Shown here one piece after another: positions 7,233 through 13,808 of a DNA stretch of 25,272 bases; position 1 is the stretch's first letter; each line of letters starts with the position of its first letter. The position numbers and the translations under genes were made by a program. Source of the stretch: a virus; the IMG/VR virus record IMGVR_UViG_3300025543_002977, positions 1 through 25,272 of that record. One strand, given 5' to 3'. The notes under the pieces were generated by a model. It did no database searches. It saw only the letters and a program-made list of their open reading frames with translations, and was not told where the DNA came from.

Positions 7233-7652
7233 TTAGCTCTCCAATATAACTAACTGTAACTTCAACCAGAGTGAGGCTACGAGGCCCACAAGAGACGTTA
7301 CAAGGGCAGTAGACATACCTGAGGCCAACGTACTAATAGCCTGAGTCATACTCTCTACGGAGCTTGTATCGATGTCTCCGAGGCTCTGACCAAGTACCAA
7401 GAGGAACCCGAATAGTGTACCAACCATACCAATAGATAGTACTGCATCAGAGGCAAACCAGTGTACGTCTGTTTGTTTGAAGTACATAGTAGCTGTCGTC
7501 ACAAGACTGATGCCAATGATAAGAAATGTTAAGTATGTACTATCAGCATTTAAAAGTAATTGGCCTAGTCCAAACTTGAACTGACCTATAGCTAGTGCGA
7601 GTAGGCCTGTGTTGACCACAAACCACCAATGCCAGTGTTTCCTAGTGCTCAT
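7233..7652 (-). CDS. MotA/TolQ/ExbB-like proton-channel subunit
   Basis: The 139-aa protein has four predicted TM helices (about 8-24, 41-58, 70-90 and 112-132). The last two carry the family signature: GMVGTLFGFLLVL (75-87), then ISTLASGMSTALVTSLVGLVASL (106-128), equivalent to the TM2/TM3 core of TolQ/ExbB and TM3/TM4 of MotA that surrounds the partner's Asp helix. It is compact: the long cytoplasmic loops of MotA and the tail of Zorya ZorA are missing. Strong AGGAGG seven bases from the ATG. It is encoded immediately upstream of the MotB/ExbD-like gene, as expected for a proton-motive-force-driven stator complex. Confidence 0.8.
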   Translation of the reverse strand: MSTRKHWHWWFVVNTGLLALAIGQFKFGLGQLLLNADSTYLTFLIIGISLVTTATMYFKQTDVHWFASDAVLSIGMVGTLFGFLLVLGQSLGDIDTSSVESMTQAISTLASGMSTALVTSLVGLVASLWLKLQLVILES

Positions 7653-7653
7653 C

Positions 7654-8304
7654 TTAGTGTCCTCCTTGTAGCAGGTATAGGCGGAGGGGGTCTGCTACTC
7701 GCTCGTACATCCAGTGCTCTGGTAACTCTACGAAGTCGGTAAAGGCTCCGTCTGACATCTCTAGTAACTTAAGATCATCTGAGTTTAAGATCAAGAATGT
7801 CTCAGCGTCAGTAACCTGTGATACAATGTACTGCAGCTGGATAGAGTAACCCATGTTGAAGAGGTATGCTGCATTGATTGTACCGAAGAACTGACCATTC
7901 TTCATACCTTCACTGAAGGTACCCTCTTGAGTAGACCAAGCTACGTGAAAGCCAAGGTTACCAGATAGTACCTTAGAGGTGCCACCTATAAATGCTATAG
8001 CACAGGCACTCAAGCAGGTGCCTGCGTCACCAACAATGGTCAGTATACCGTTACGGTTAATCGTATAGCCAAGTGAGTAACCCTCTAAGGCGTTACCTCC
8101 GTTAGAGTTTAAATAGAGGGTGGTGATACCTGTTGAGGTTATCAGTGACTGCAGGATATTAGCGTCACCCCTCTCGATCTCACCCTCAAGACGTATAGCA
8201 TTGCCGTCGTGTGTGAAGTTAGCAGACTTAGCGGGGGCTGCCAATATTAGTAGGAACAGTAGACATGCTACAACTCCTAGCATTAACCATATATTCTTTA
8301 TCAT
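7654..8304 (-). CDS. Periplasmic ClpP/crotonase-fold protein
   Basis: The 216-aa protein has an N-terminal signal peptide or anchor (hydrophobic residues 5-22, likely cleavage after AKSA near 28). The ClpP-like fold follows: YLNSNGGNALEG (64-75), GTCLSACAIAFIGG with candidate nucleophile Ser99 flanked by Cys97 and Cys101, and GFHVAW with His120. The order and spacing match the exported ClpP-like proteins grouped as COG3904. A third catalytic residue is not certain. It would act in the periplasm as a protease or as a non-catalytic scaffold. It overlaps the DUF3310 gene as ATGA and sits directly before the proton-channel pair, so it may be the periplasmic effector or partner of that complex (inference). 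Confidence 0.75.
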   Translation of the reverse strand: MIKNIWLMLGVVACLLFLLILAAPAKSANFTHDGNAIRLEGEIERGDANILQSLITSTGITTLYLNSNGGNALEGYSLGYTINRNGILTIVGDAGTCLSACAIAFIGGTSKVLSGNLGFHVAWSTQEGTFSEGMKNGQFFGTINAAYLFNMGYSIQLQYIVSQVTDAETFLILNSDDLKLLEMSDGAFTDFVELPEHWMYERVADPLRLYLLQGGH

Positions 8305-8630
8305 AGTTTATCCTTTCCGTTTAACTGATTGATCCTCATCTCTGAGTATCTAATCACTTTCTGAAGGTCTATGATCTCAGATTCTACTAAGTCCTTACCT
8401 TCGTATGCCTTGAACCCTGCTCGACTGGCGTACTTGATTATGTTACCACGCCAGAAGTCGAAGCCATTCATCATGATGTAGGTGATAGGCTCAATAACCC
8501 AACGTGCGTAATGTTGGGGTTCGTCGACAATCTCTGTATTCTTCTTCTTTGCCATACGTTTCTCTCCCTTGCATAGTTTACATGTAAAACCTTCTAAGGT
8601 ACTATCGCCACACCAGTTGCATTGTATCAT
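8301..8630 (-). CDS. DUF3310 (T7 gp1.7-like) protein with zinc ribbon
   Basis: The 109-aa protein begins with a four-cysteine ribbon (Cys4, Cys7, Cys17, Cys20). The C-terminal half fits the DUF3310 pattern: HYARWVIEPITYIM, GNIIKYASRAGFK, then DLQKVIRYSEMRI. T7 gp1.7, the founding member, is a nucleotide kinase acting on dGMP and dTMP. The added zinc ribbon is not present in T7 gp1.7. It overlaps endonuclease VII upstream and the periplasmic gene downstream by ATGA. Enzyme activity is inferred from the family only. Confidence 0.75.
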   Translation of the reverse strand: MIQCNWCGDSTLEGFTCKLCKGEKRMAKKKNTEIVDEPQHYARWVIEPITYIMMNGFDFWRGNIIKYASRAGFKAYEGKDLVESEIIDLQKVIRYSEMRINQLNGKDKL

Positions 8631-8992
8631 ACCTTTTCCTCGTTTAGTAGATATTGCACAGCCGCTAGTAGTTTACCTACGTCATCTTGGAAGGCCCCTA
8701 GGCCTACATTACAAGACTGACAAAGCAACCCCCTTACGTGACCTCCATCGTGACAGTGATCTACTGAGAGCTCCTTTACTTTCCCGTAGACTACTTGGGT
8801 TTCCTGCTCACCGCAGATGTGACAGCGCGGGTCTGAGTAAAGGTTGTCGTACTCCTCGTCCGTGAGGTTGTAGATACGCATGACCTTCTGTCGGCGTAGG
8901 CAAGGCTTGCAGGAGCGCCGCAACTTCCCGCTATCTCTAACATAGAACTCGTCTTGCACCTTTTCTTGTTCGCACTTGTTACATTTTATCAT
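8627..8992 (-). CDS. Recombination endonuclease VII-like nuclease
   Basis: The 121-aa protein belongs to the T4 gp49-like endonuclease VII group of HNH/beta-beta-alpha-metal nucleases, which resolve branched DNA. The sequence shows CxxC pairs (Cys57/Cys60 and Cys91/Cys94), the catalytic VDHCH (77-81) and the RGLLCQSCN block (87-95). An additional N-terminal pair of cysteines (4/7 with 28/31) probably forms a second zinc site. The ATG at 8992 is chosen over an upstream start because GAGGAG lies before it and it overlaps the phoH stop as ATGA. With endonuclease I also encoded, the phage has two candidate junction resolvases. Confidence 0.85.
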   Translation of the reverse strand: MIKCNKCEQEKVQDEFYVRDSGKLRRSCKPCLRRQKVMRIYNLTDEEYDNLYSDPRCHICGEQETQVVYGKVKELSVDHCHDGGHVRGLLCQSCNVGLGAFQDDVGKLLAAVQYLLNEEKV

Positions 8993-9696
8993 ATCTTCTC
9001 CTCGTAGAATACTCTGGTCCACATGGCGCAGATGTCTGATCGTACAATATCATCTAATGTAAACTCGACAATAGGTACGGGCATCATATGCTTCTTAGCT
9101 AGATGTGTGATCTTAGTCAGACCATCACCTTCCTTTAAGTCTGTTTGCTGGATATCACCGTTAAGCACGATAGTTGAACCTTCGCCAACCCTCGTGAGTA
9201 GCATCTTAAGTTCATGAGTCGTGATGTTTTGAGCTTCATCGCATATGATGAAAGCGTCATCGAATGAACGTCCACGCATTAACGCGAGAGGAGCAGTCTC
9301 TATGTTGCCATTCTTAATACCTGTCTCAACCGCACCCTTTCCTAAGTGCTTAGTCAAGACATCCAATACTGGCAGTGCCCAAGGGGCTACCTTCTCCCCA
9401 AGATCACCAGGGAGGATACCAATGTCCTTGCCAACTGAGATCATTGGACGGGTGATGACTATCTTATCAATCTCCTTCAGGGTGTACAGGTCAGCAGCCA
9501 TGGTGGTGGTGACATACGTCTTACCAGTACCGGCTGGTCCAAATACGATAACCTGCGAAGACGATGATATAGCTTCAATCAGCTTCCCTTGACTATCTGT
9601 CTTGGGTACAATACCAGAAGTCTTCTTAGCAGCGGCACCCTTGTACGTTGTTTCACGTTTAGTTTTAGCTGGTCGTTTGGGTTTCTGCGGTGACAT
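8989..9696 (-). CDS. phoH: PhoH-like ATPase
   Basis: The 235-aa P-loop protein has Walker A GPAGTGKT (53-60), ITRPMISVG, Walker B AFIICDEAQN (148-157) and the NGDIQQTDL sensor segment, all typical of PhoH. PhoH is common in marine phages. Its role there is not settled; the domain is related to superfamily 1 helicases, and an RNA-linked function has been proposed. The N-terminal 30 residues are Lys-rich. Start: AGGAAAAGAC before the ATG. It is the first gene after promoter P3 and heads the operon with nucleases and the envelope module. Confidence 0.9.
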   Translation of the reverse strand: MSPQKPKRPAKTKRETTYKGAAAKKTSGIVPKTDSQGKLIEAISSSSQVIVFGPAGTGKTYVTTTMAADLYTLKEIDKIVITRPMISVGKDIGILPGDLGEKVAPWALPVLDVLTKHLGKGAVETGIKNGNIETAPLALMRGRSFDDAFIICDEAQNITTHELKMLLTRVGEGSTIVLNGDIQQTDLKEGDGLTKITHLAKKHMMPVPIVEFTLDDIVRSDICAMWTRVFYEEKI

Positions 9697-9716
9697 GTCT
9701 TTTCCTATTCTATATT

Positions 9717-9745
9717 AAAAAGGGAGGAACCTTTCGGAACCCCCC
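9717..9745 (-). terminator. Intrinsic terminator after nrdJ-grx, overlapping P3 start
   Basis: Minus-strand GGGGGG (9740-9745), TT, CC, GAAA tetraloop, GG, TT, CCTCCC, then TTTTT (9717-9721). The stem has a U-U internal loop and one G-U pair. P3 is predicted to start near 9740, inside the 5' arm, so P3 transcripts would lack that arm and escape termination, while RNA from the RNR operon would stop. Confidence 0.8.
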
Positions 9746-9746
9746 A

Positions 9747-9776
9747 ATAGTAGCACACTTAGTAGTGTTATGTCAA
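9747..9776 (-). promoter_or_regulatory. P3: sigma-70 promoter for phoH operon
   Basis: Minus-strand TTGACA (9771-9776) overlaps the last codons of the glutaredoxin gene, with an 18-base spacer and TACTAT (9747-9752). The spacer carries a short dyad, ACACT-ACTA-AGTGT, that could be an operator. Confidence 0.65.
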
Positions 9777-9992
9777 GCTCAAGTGTTCAATGAGCTCAGT
9801 ATATCCTCCGATATGTTTGCCATTACCGTCGAAGATCTGTGGTACTGTCTTAAGTCCAGCCTTTTTGACTAAGGTCAGTGCCCACTTTGTCTTAGTTAGC
9901 TCAACCTCTGTGAAGGCTAGGCCAGCTACACTTAGTGCTGACTTAGCTTTCTGACAGAAGGTGCAGTTGTTTGCTGTTATAACTGTGTACAT
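9768..9992 (-). CDS. Glutaredoxin
   Basis: A 74-aa glutaredoxin/NrdH-type thiol reductant. It has the redox site CTFC (Cys10-Cys13), the cis-proline motif TVPQIF (54-59) and GGYTEL near the C-terminus. It overlaps the RNR stop as TAATG and should recycle the C-terminal cysteines of that enzyme. The stop codon region also contains the -35 of P3. Confidence 0.9.
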   Translation of the reverse strand: MYTVITANNCTFCQKAKSALSVAGLAFTEVELTKTKWALTLVKKAGLKTVPQIFDGNGKHIGGYTELIEHLSLT

Positions 9993-11887
9993 TATACTAA
10001 GTCCACAATCTCACAGCTGTCTCCAGAACATGCAAGTGTCTGGCTACCGGCAGTGTTATCCTCACTCTCGTACTCAGATAACTTGGACCAGTCGATACTC
10101 TTAGGCATAACAGACTTCAGGGTGTTGTAGTCTGTCCTGGAGCACTCTTGGTACGGAGCTTGTTGGTAGGTGTGTTCGTTAAATGGTAGGAACGATACCC
10201 CTGACATCTCGTCGAAGTGCTTGTAGACGAAAGCACCAACCTCAAACCATTCATCTGACTTGACATTGATTGTGACAGAAGGTTTATGCTCACACCAGTG
10301 CCGTTGGTAAGCTAACCACATCTCCAACTGCTCGATAGCCGATACGTCTGAAGTAACTACAGCCCCTCGTGGTGCTTTCTGAGGGAAGCTGAATACAACA
10401 GTAGTATCGGGCTTCATGGCGCAAGGCTCGTTGGGTACACCTTGGTCGATCATGAACTGAGTCAGAGGGTCTTTACTATCGCCACGTACCGTACGGATAT
10501 AGTAAGGGCTGTGACGTGCGTGGATTCCTGACGCAGAGTCAACAAGCTGTGAGACGGTTCCACTTGGTTTAACGCAGCTGATAGCAGTAGCCTGTGGGAT
10601 ACCAAGTTTCTTAGCCCAGACGCGGTTGGTCTCAACAGCTATAGCCTTGAGATGCGCCAATGTCTGATCGAGACCCTTGTTCTTGATAGTCATCAACTTG
10701 TTGTCCATGATACCAGTAAGTGATACACCAAGTAGACGTTCCTCCTCTGTGTTACGCTGCCAAATCTTACGCAAGTATGGAAACTTGGTATAGGAAGACT
10801 GTAAGGTACCTAGGATAGTCGCTAGGCGTACCTTCTCAGAGAGGGTATCGATGGTGTCTGTCTCACGTACAACGCACTCGGTTAGGTTGCAGAACTGATT
10901 CGGGCGGAGGATGATTTCACTACACGGGTTGGTCCCGAAGTCGTAGTTAGGATCACGGCGACCGTTCTTAGCTGCTTGCTTCTTGGAAGCTTGACGATTG
11001 AAGATACCACGTTCACCGGAACCGGACTCAACCAAGGCTGTCCACTCCCGCATAAACGATACACTGTCTGGCTTCTCTGTGTACGATACAGAGTTGTTAG
11101 CCAAAGCACGTTGTGGGTCATTCTCCCACCAAGCACCTGACTTAGCGTGACGCATACGGTCATCACTTAAGTTGGACAGAGAGATCATAGCTGAACGGCG
11201 TACACCGCCAACTACAACAACTTCACCGATCTTACACATGATATCGTGGCACTCAATAGATGAGAGCTTACGATCCTGTGCATTCTTGAAGGTACGGATA
11301 GTGAAGTCGAACAACTCGATCAGAGGAAGCGGGCCAGATGCACGTCCACCGAAGGTCTTGAGAGGTGCACCAGCTGGGCGTACCCGTGAAGTGTCCCACG
11401 TTGGAATCTCACCGCTGTACAAGAGGGCAATGAGTTGACGGAGTGCCTTAGCCCAACCCTCTTTGCTGTCCTTAACAACGATGTTTGTCTCACTAGGGAA
11501 GAGCTGTGGTACGTCAGGTAGCTTAGTTACGAACTGGCGTTCAACTGAGAACCCAACTCCTGTTCCACAGAGGAGGATGAACATGGCCTCGTCAAAAGAC
11601 TTGATGTCATCAACAGGTAGGTACGAACAGTTGTACATACATGTGTTATCACGCTCTGCCGCTGGGCCAGCAGTCATAAGGGAGCGCATACTAGGCATAA
11701 CCTCTAGTCCAAGGATGGCTTGCTCTAGTTCGTACTTGGTCTTACTATCGACCTTGTCGCCAATGATGTTGTCTGTGAACCGTTCTACTGTCTTATCCCA
11801 AGACTCACGACCTTCTCCTTCGAAGTACTTAGCATAACGTGATTTATGGATAAAGGCTTGGTAGTCAGTCGGTAGTTGATTGCTCAT
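9992..11887 (-). CDS. nrdJ: Class II (B12-dependent) ribonucleotide reductase, monomeric type
   Basis: The 631-aa protein makes deoxyribonucleotides using adenosylcobalamin. Motifs: MPSMRSLMTAG (64-74); Cys87 or Cys83 as the first active-site cysteine; NPCSEI with thiyl-radical Cys322 and Glu324; FCNLTE with Cys333, exactly 11 residues on as in Lactobacillus RTPR (Cys408/Cys419); CVKPSGTVSQ; and the C-terminal reductant pair Cys620/Cys625 (CSGDSC), matching RTPR Cys731/Cys736. It is about 100 residues shorter than RTPR. It needs no NrdB or metal radical subunit but does need cobalamin, and glutaredoxin is encoded just downstream. The start follows GAGGACGCAAG and overlaps the DUF1127 stop as TAATG. 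Confidence 0.92.
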   Translation of the reverse strand: MSNQLPTDYQAFIHKSRYAKYFEGEGRESWDKTVERFTDNIIGDKVDSKTKYELEQAILGLEVMPSMRSLMTAGPAAERDNTCMYNCSYLPVDDIKSFDEAMFILLCGTGVGFSVERQFVTKLPDVPQLFPSETNIVVKDSKEGWAKALRQLIALLYSGEIPTWDTSRVRPAGAPLKTFGGRASGPLPLIELFDFTIRTFKNAQDRKLSSIECHDIMCKIGEVVVVGGVRRSAMISLSNLSDDRMRHAKSGAWWENDPQRALANNSVSYTEKPDSVSFMREWTALVESGSGERGIFNRQASKKQAAKNGRRDPNYDFGTNPCSEIILRPNQFCNLTECVVRETDTIDTLSEKVRLATILGTLQSSYTKFPYLRKIWQRNTEEERLLGVSLTGIMDNKLMTIKNKGLDQTLAHLKAIAVETNRVWAKKLGIPQATAISCVKPSGTVSQLVDSASGIHARHSPYYIRTVRGDSKDPLTQFMIDQGVPNEPCAMKPDTTVVFSFPQKAPRGAVVTSDVSAIEQLEMWLAYQRHWCEHKPSVTINVKSDEWFEVGAFVYKHFDEMSGVSFLPFNEHTYQQAPYQECSRTDYNTLKSVMPKSIDWSKLSEYESEDNTAGSQTLACSGDSCEIVDLV

Positions 11888-12081
11888 TACTTGCGTCCTC
11901 TCATTGTTTTATCTTCCTCTAGCCAAACCATTCGGTCAATGTCTTGTCGGCTAATCCCTATATCTTTCAACTCTCGATCAGATAACCTATTAAGAGTCTT
12001 AATTGCCTTACGGTGATCCGACCACATCGCAATGTAACGGAAGAACCGTACTATAATATTGTTTGTCCATCTATCTTTCAT
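11887..12081 (-). CDS. DUF1127 (YjiS-like) small protein
   Basis: The 64-aa basic protein carries the DUF1127 signature RLSDRELKDIGISRQDID (about 32-49). DUF1127 proteins are abundant in alphaproteobacteria and enterics. Some act as small RNA-binding regulators: CcaF1 in Rhodobacter binds RNA, and Agrobacterium members affect phosphate and carbon metabolism. Here it lies between MazG and NrdJ with ATGA and TAATG overlaps, so it is co-translated with nucleotide-metabolism genes. It may tune host RNA or this operon (inference). It was probably acquired from a proteobacterial host. Confidence 0.85.
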   Translation of the reverse strand: MKDRWTNNIIVRFFRYIAMWSDHRKAIKTLNRLSDRELKDIGISRQDIDRMVWLEEDKTMRGRK

Positions 12082-12434
12082 CTGTTGTCTCCACTTCCCC
12101 GCAGGGTGCCTCGTGCTTGTCTACTGTTTAGCTTATCCATATTAACTTCTAATACGTCAGCCAGTGAACCATCAAAGTAATTAGCTAGAGCTGTGAGGTA
12201 GAACGCCACGTCCCCTAGCTCTTTGATGATGTCGTCCCTGTCAACCTTAGTGTTGTCCCGTAGCAGCTTCTTAACCTTCTCTGCCACTTCCCCAGCCTCT
12301 CCTATGAGGCCCAGGGTATTCTCTATCAACCGTGTGTCACCTTTAGTGAGTATCTTATCTTCCACCCAATACGAGTACTCAATAGGGGTTACATTGACGA
12401 CGGAAAGACCAGTTATATCATACTCAGTAATCAT
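12078..12434 (-). CDS. mazG: MazG-like nucleotide pyrophosphohydrolase
   Basis: The 118-aa protein belongs to the all-alpha NTP pyrophosphatase superfamily. Metal-binding residues are present: GEAGEVAE with Glu46 and Glu49, then KELGDV with Glu72 and Asp75, giving the ExxE...ExxD pattern. Phage MazG proteins hydrolyse dNTPs or NTPs, with a proposed role in nucleotide pool control. The ATG at 12434 is preferred over an in-frame TTG two codons earlier. It overlaps the upstream 57-aa gene by 11 bases. Confidence 0.82.
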   Translation of the reverse strand: MITEYDITGLSVVNVTPIEYSYWVEDKILTKGDTRLIENTLGLIGEAGEVAEKVKKLLRDNTKVDRDDIIKELGDVAFYLTALANYFDGSLADVLEVNMDKLNSRQARGTLRGSGDNR

Positions 12435-12597
12435 TTGCAACCTCTTCTACGACTATAGTTTTACATTTAACGTCATCGCAGTCATACATGGCATTAAGTA
12501 TGATTTCTACGATGTGGTCTTCCCTGTCTTCTTGATCTGGGTTAAGTAGGAATAGACTTACATCGACCTTAACCCGCATAGTAACATCAAACTCCAT
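12424..12597 (-). CDS. Hypothetical 57-aa acidic protein
   Basis: The frame starts at an ATG after GAGGAGATAAGTA and overlaps mazG. The product begins MEFDVTMRVKVDVSLFLL and continues with acidic, helical sequence (PDQEDREDHIVEIILNAM) and two cysteines. The alternating beta-then-alpha pattern suggests a small folded domain. No family recognised. Confidence 0.65.
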   Translation of the reverse strand: MEFDVTMRVKVDVSLFLLNPDQEDREDHIVEIILNAMYDCDDVKCKTIVVEEVANDY

Positions 12598-12630
12598 TAC
12601 TTATCTCCTCTTAGTAGTGATTCAGTTTCC

Positions 12631-13407
12631 TCATCCATACTGCCTTCTAAGTGCCTCCAGCGATACCCACTGAGCATCGTATTGACCATCGGAAATATCT
12701 CTCTTGATGAGTATACCCTTCCACCATTCTTTATTAGCTTGCCCAGCCCATGCTTCCGCAGCGCCTTTGTAGCAGCCGACCACAGCCCCAATCGCACCGT
12801 TAGCGCCCACGTCATCTTTGAAATACATATCACGTTTATGACTGTGACCAACACTGCAAGAGCGATACCGCTTTTGGATGAGAGCATAAGCGTGGTGAAC
12901 ACCACTAATGGCACGGCCAAAGTTGCCAGCACCCACGAAGTGAGCATAGTCGATGCCATCGTAATTATGGATGGCGGGGGCTCCGTTTGTGTATTCGTGG
13001 TACTCGTCAAACCATTTCTTTGTGTTGAGGTGTTTGAATGAGATGCCATACTTCTCTCCTTCCAGTCGTGGATCGTACGAGATAGCTGTCTTGATACGGT
13101 GTTCATGGTTACCTTCGAAGCCGTACCACGCAGGACGCTTACGGCGATTCTTAGAGAACCGGTAGCGAAGCAACTCCTGGGACTCGTTATAGGACTCGAT
13201 GTCCCGTCCGTAGTTCTGTGATACTACTGCCTCAGGCTTACGTGTGTCGTAGGAGTTGAGGGACTTCATATCTGCCCCATCCCCTAGGTCTACAACGTAG
13301 TCTGGTTTGATGTCGTAGATGAGACCACCTAACCAGTCGAACCGCTCATTGCTGGTTTCTGGTGTAGCATGAGCACAACTGAAAACGATTGCTGTCTTAC
13401 CTGTCAT
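12631..13407 (-). CDS. Metallophosphoesterase
   Basis: The 258-aa calcineurin-like phosphoesterase shows DLGDGAD with Asp42, GNHEHR (98-103) and VGHSHKRD with His187 and His189. These are motifs II, III and V of the dimetal phosphoesterase fold. Motif I is unusual: where DxH is expected the sequence has SCAHATPE, so the first metal-binding Asp is Cys11, with His13 retained. It may use an altered metal site. The ATG overlaps the endonuclease I stop as ATGA, with AAGGAG upstream. Substrate unknown; phage relatives are proposed to act on DNA or nucleotides. Confidence 0.8.
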   Translation of the reverse strand: MTGKTAIVFSCAHATPETSNERFDWLGGLIYDIKPDYVVDLGDGADMKSLNSYDTRKPEAVVSQNYGRDIESYNESQELLRYRFSKNRRKRPAWYGFEGNHEHRIKTAISYDPRLEGEKYGISFKHLNTKKWFDEYHEYTNGAPAIHNYDGIDYAHFVGAGNFGRAISGVHHAYALIQKRYRSCSVGHSHKRDMYFKDDVGANGAIGAVVGCYKGAAEAWAGQANKEWWKGILIKRDISDGQYDAQWVSLEALRRQYG

Positions 13408-13808
13408 TTCTTATCTCCTTCTACAAGCCATTCCTCTGGAATAACCTTGTCTGAGTATAGGAAGCCATGTTTATCACACCAGTCTCCGTAGGTGCTCTTA
13501 GCCCCTTTGTAGAGCTTGGCTCGTGAGTTGCTGAATACGAAGCGTATGTCCTTGTCTGGATACTGCTTCTTGATCTCCTTGTGTTTACGACGGTCTGTGG
13601 ACACAAAGCGACCTTTAGTCTCGATGATGATGCCGTTGTCTAGTACGAAGTCAGGAGTATAGGTGCGCTCTTTACTGTCAAGCCACTTGATCTTCTCCTC
13701 CTCGTAGGTAAAGCTAACACCCCGTTCCTTGAGGTTGGCGGCCATGCCTTCTTCTAGACCTGATCGATACCCTGCTGAGATGCCGTGGAATCTACTCTTC
13801 TTAGCCAT
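13404..13808 (-). CDS. T7 endonuclease I-like Holliday-junction resolvase
   Basis: The 134-aa protein is colinear with T7 gp3. SGLEEGMAANL contains Glu20, YTPDF contains Asp53, and IIETKGRF contains Glu63 and Lys65, matching T7 Glu20, Asp55, Glu65 and Lys67. The C-terminal RFVFSNSRAKLYKGAKSTYG and KVIPEEWL segments also match. It debranches replicating DNA and degrades host DNA in T7. The ATG at 13808 gives the family N-terminus (MAKKSRFHG); the longer frame start at 13832 lacks support. It overlaps the Cas4-like gene by 8 bases. Confidence 0.93.
   Translation of the reverse strand: MAKKSRFHGISAGYRSGLEEGMAANLKERGVSFTYEEEKIKWLDSKERTYTPDFVLDNGIIIETKGRFVSTDRRKHKEIKKQYPDKDIRFVFSNSRAKLYKGAKSTYGDWCDKHGFLYSDKVIPEEWLVEGDKK

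Noticed and set aside
6635-7652. Zorya anti-phage system (ZorA/ZorB)
   Set aside because: The pair shares the MotA/MotB core, but ZorA's long cytoplasmic tail, ZorB's OmpA-like domain and the ZorC/D/E nucleases or helicases are absent.
9992-11887. Class I ribonucleotide reductase large subunit
   Set aside because: The cysteine spacing (322/333 and 620/625), the length and the lack of an NrdB gene fit the monomeric cobalamin-dependent class.
12597-13106. 169-codon leftward frame within the phosphoesterase gene
   Set aside because: It is out of frame with clear phosphoesterase motifs and has no ribosome site or recognisable domain.
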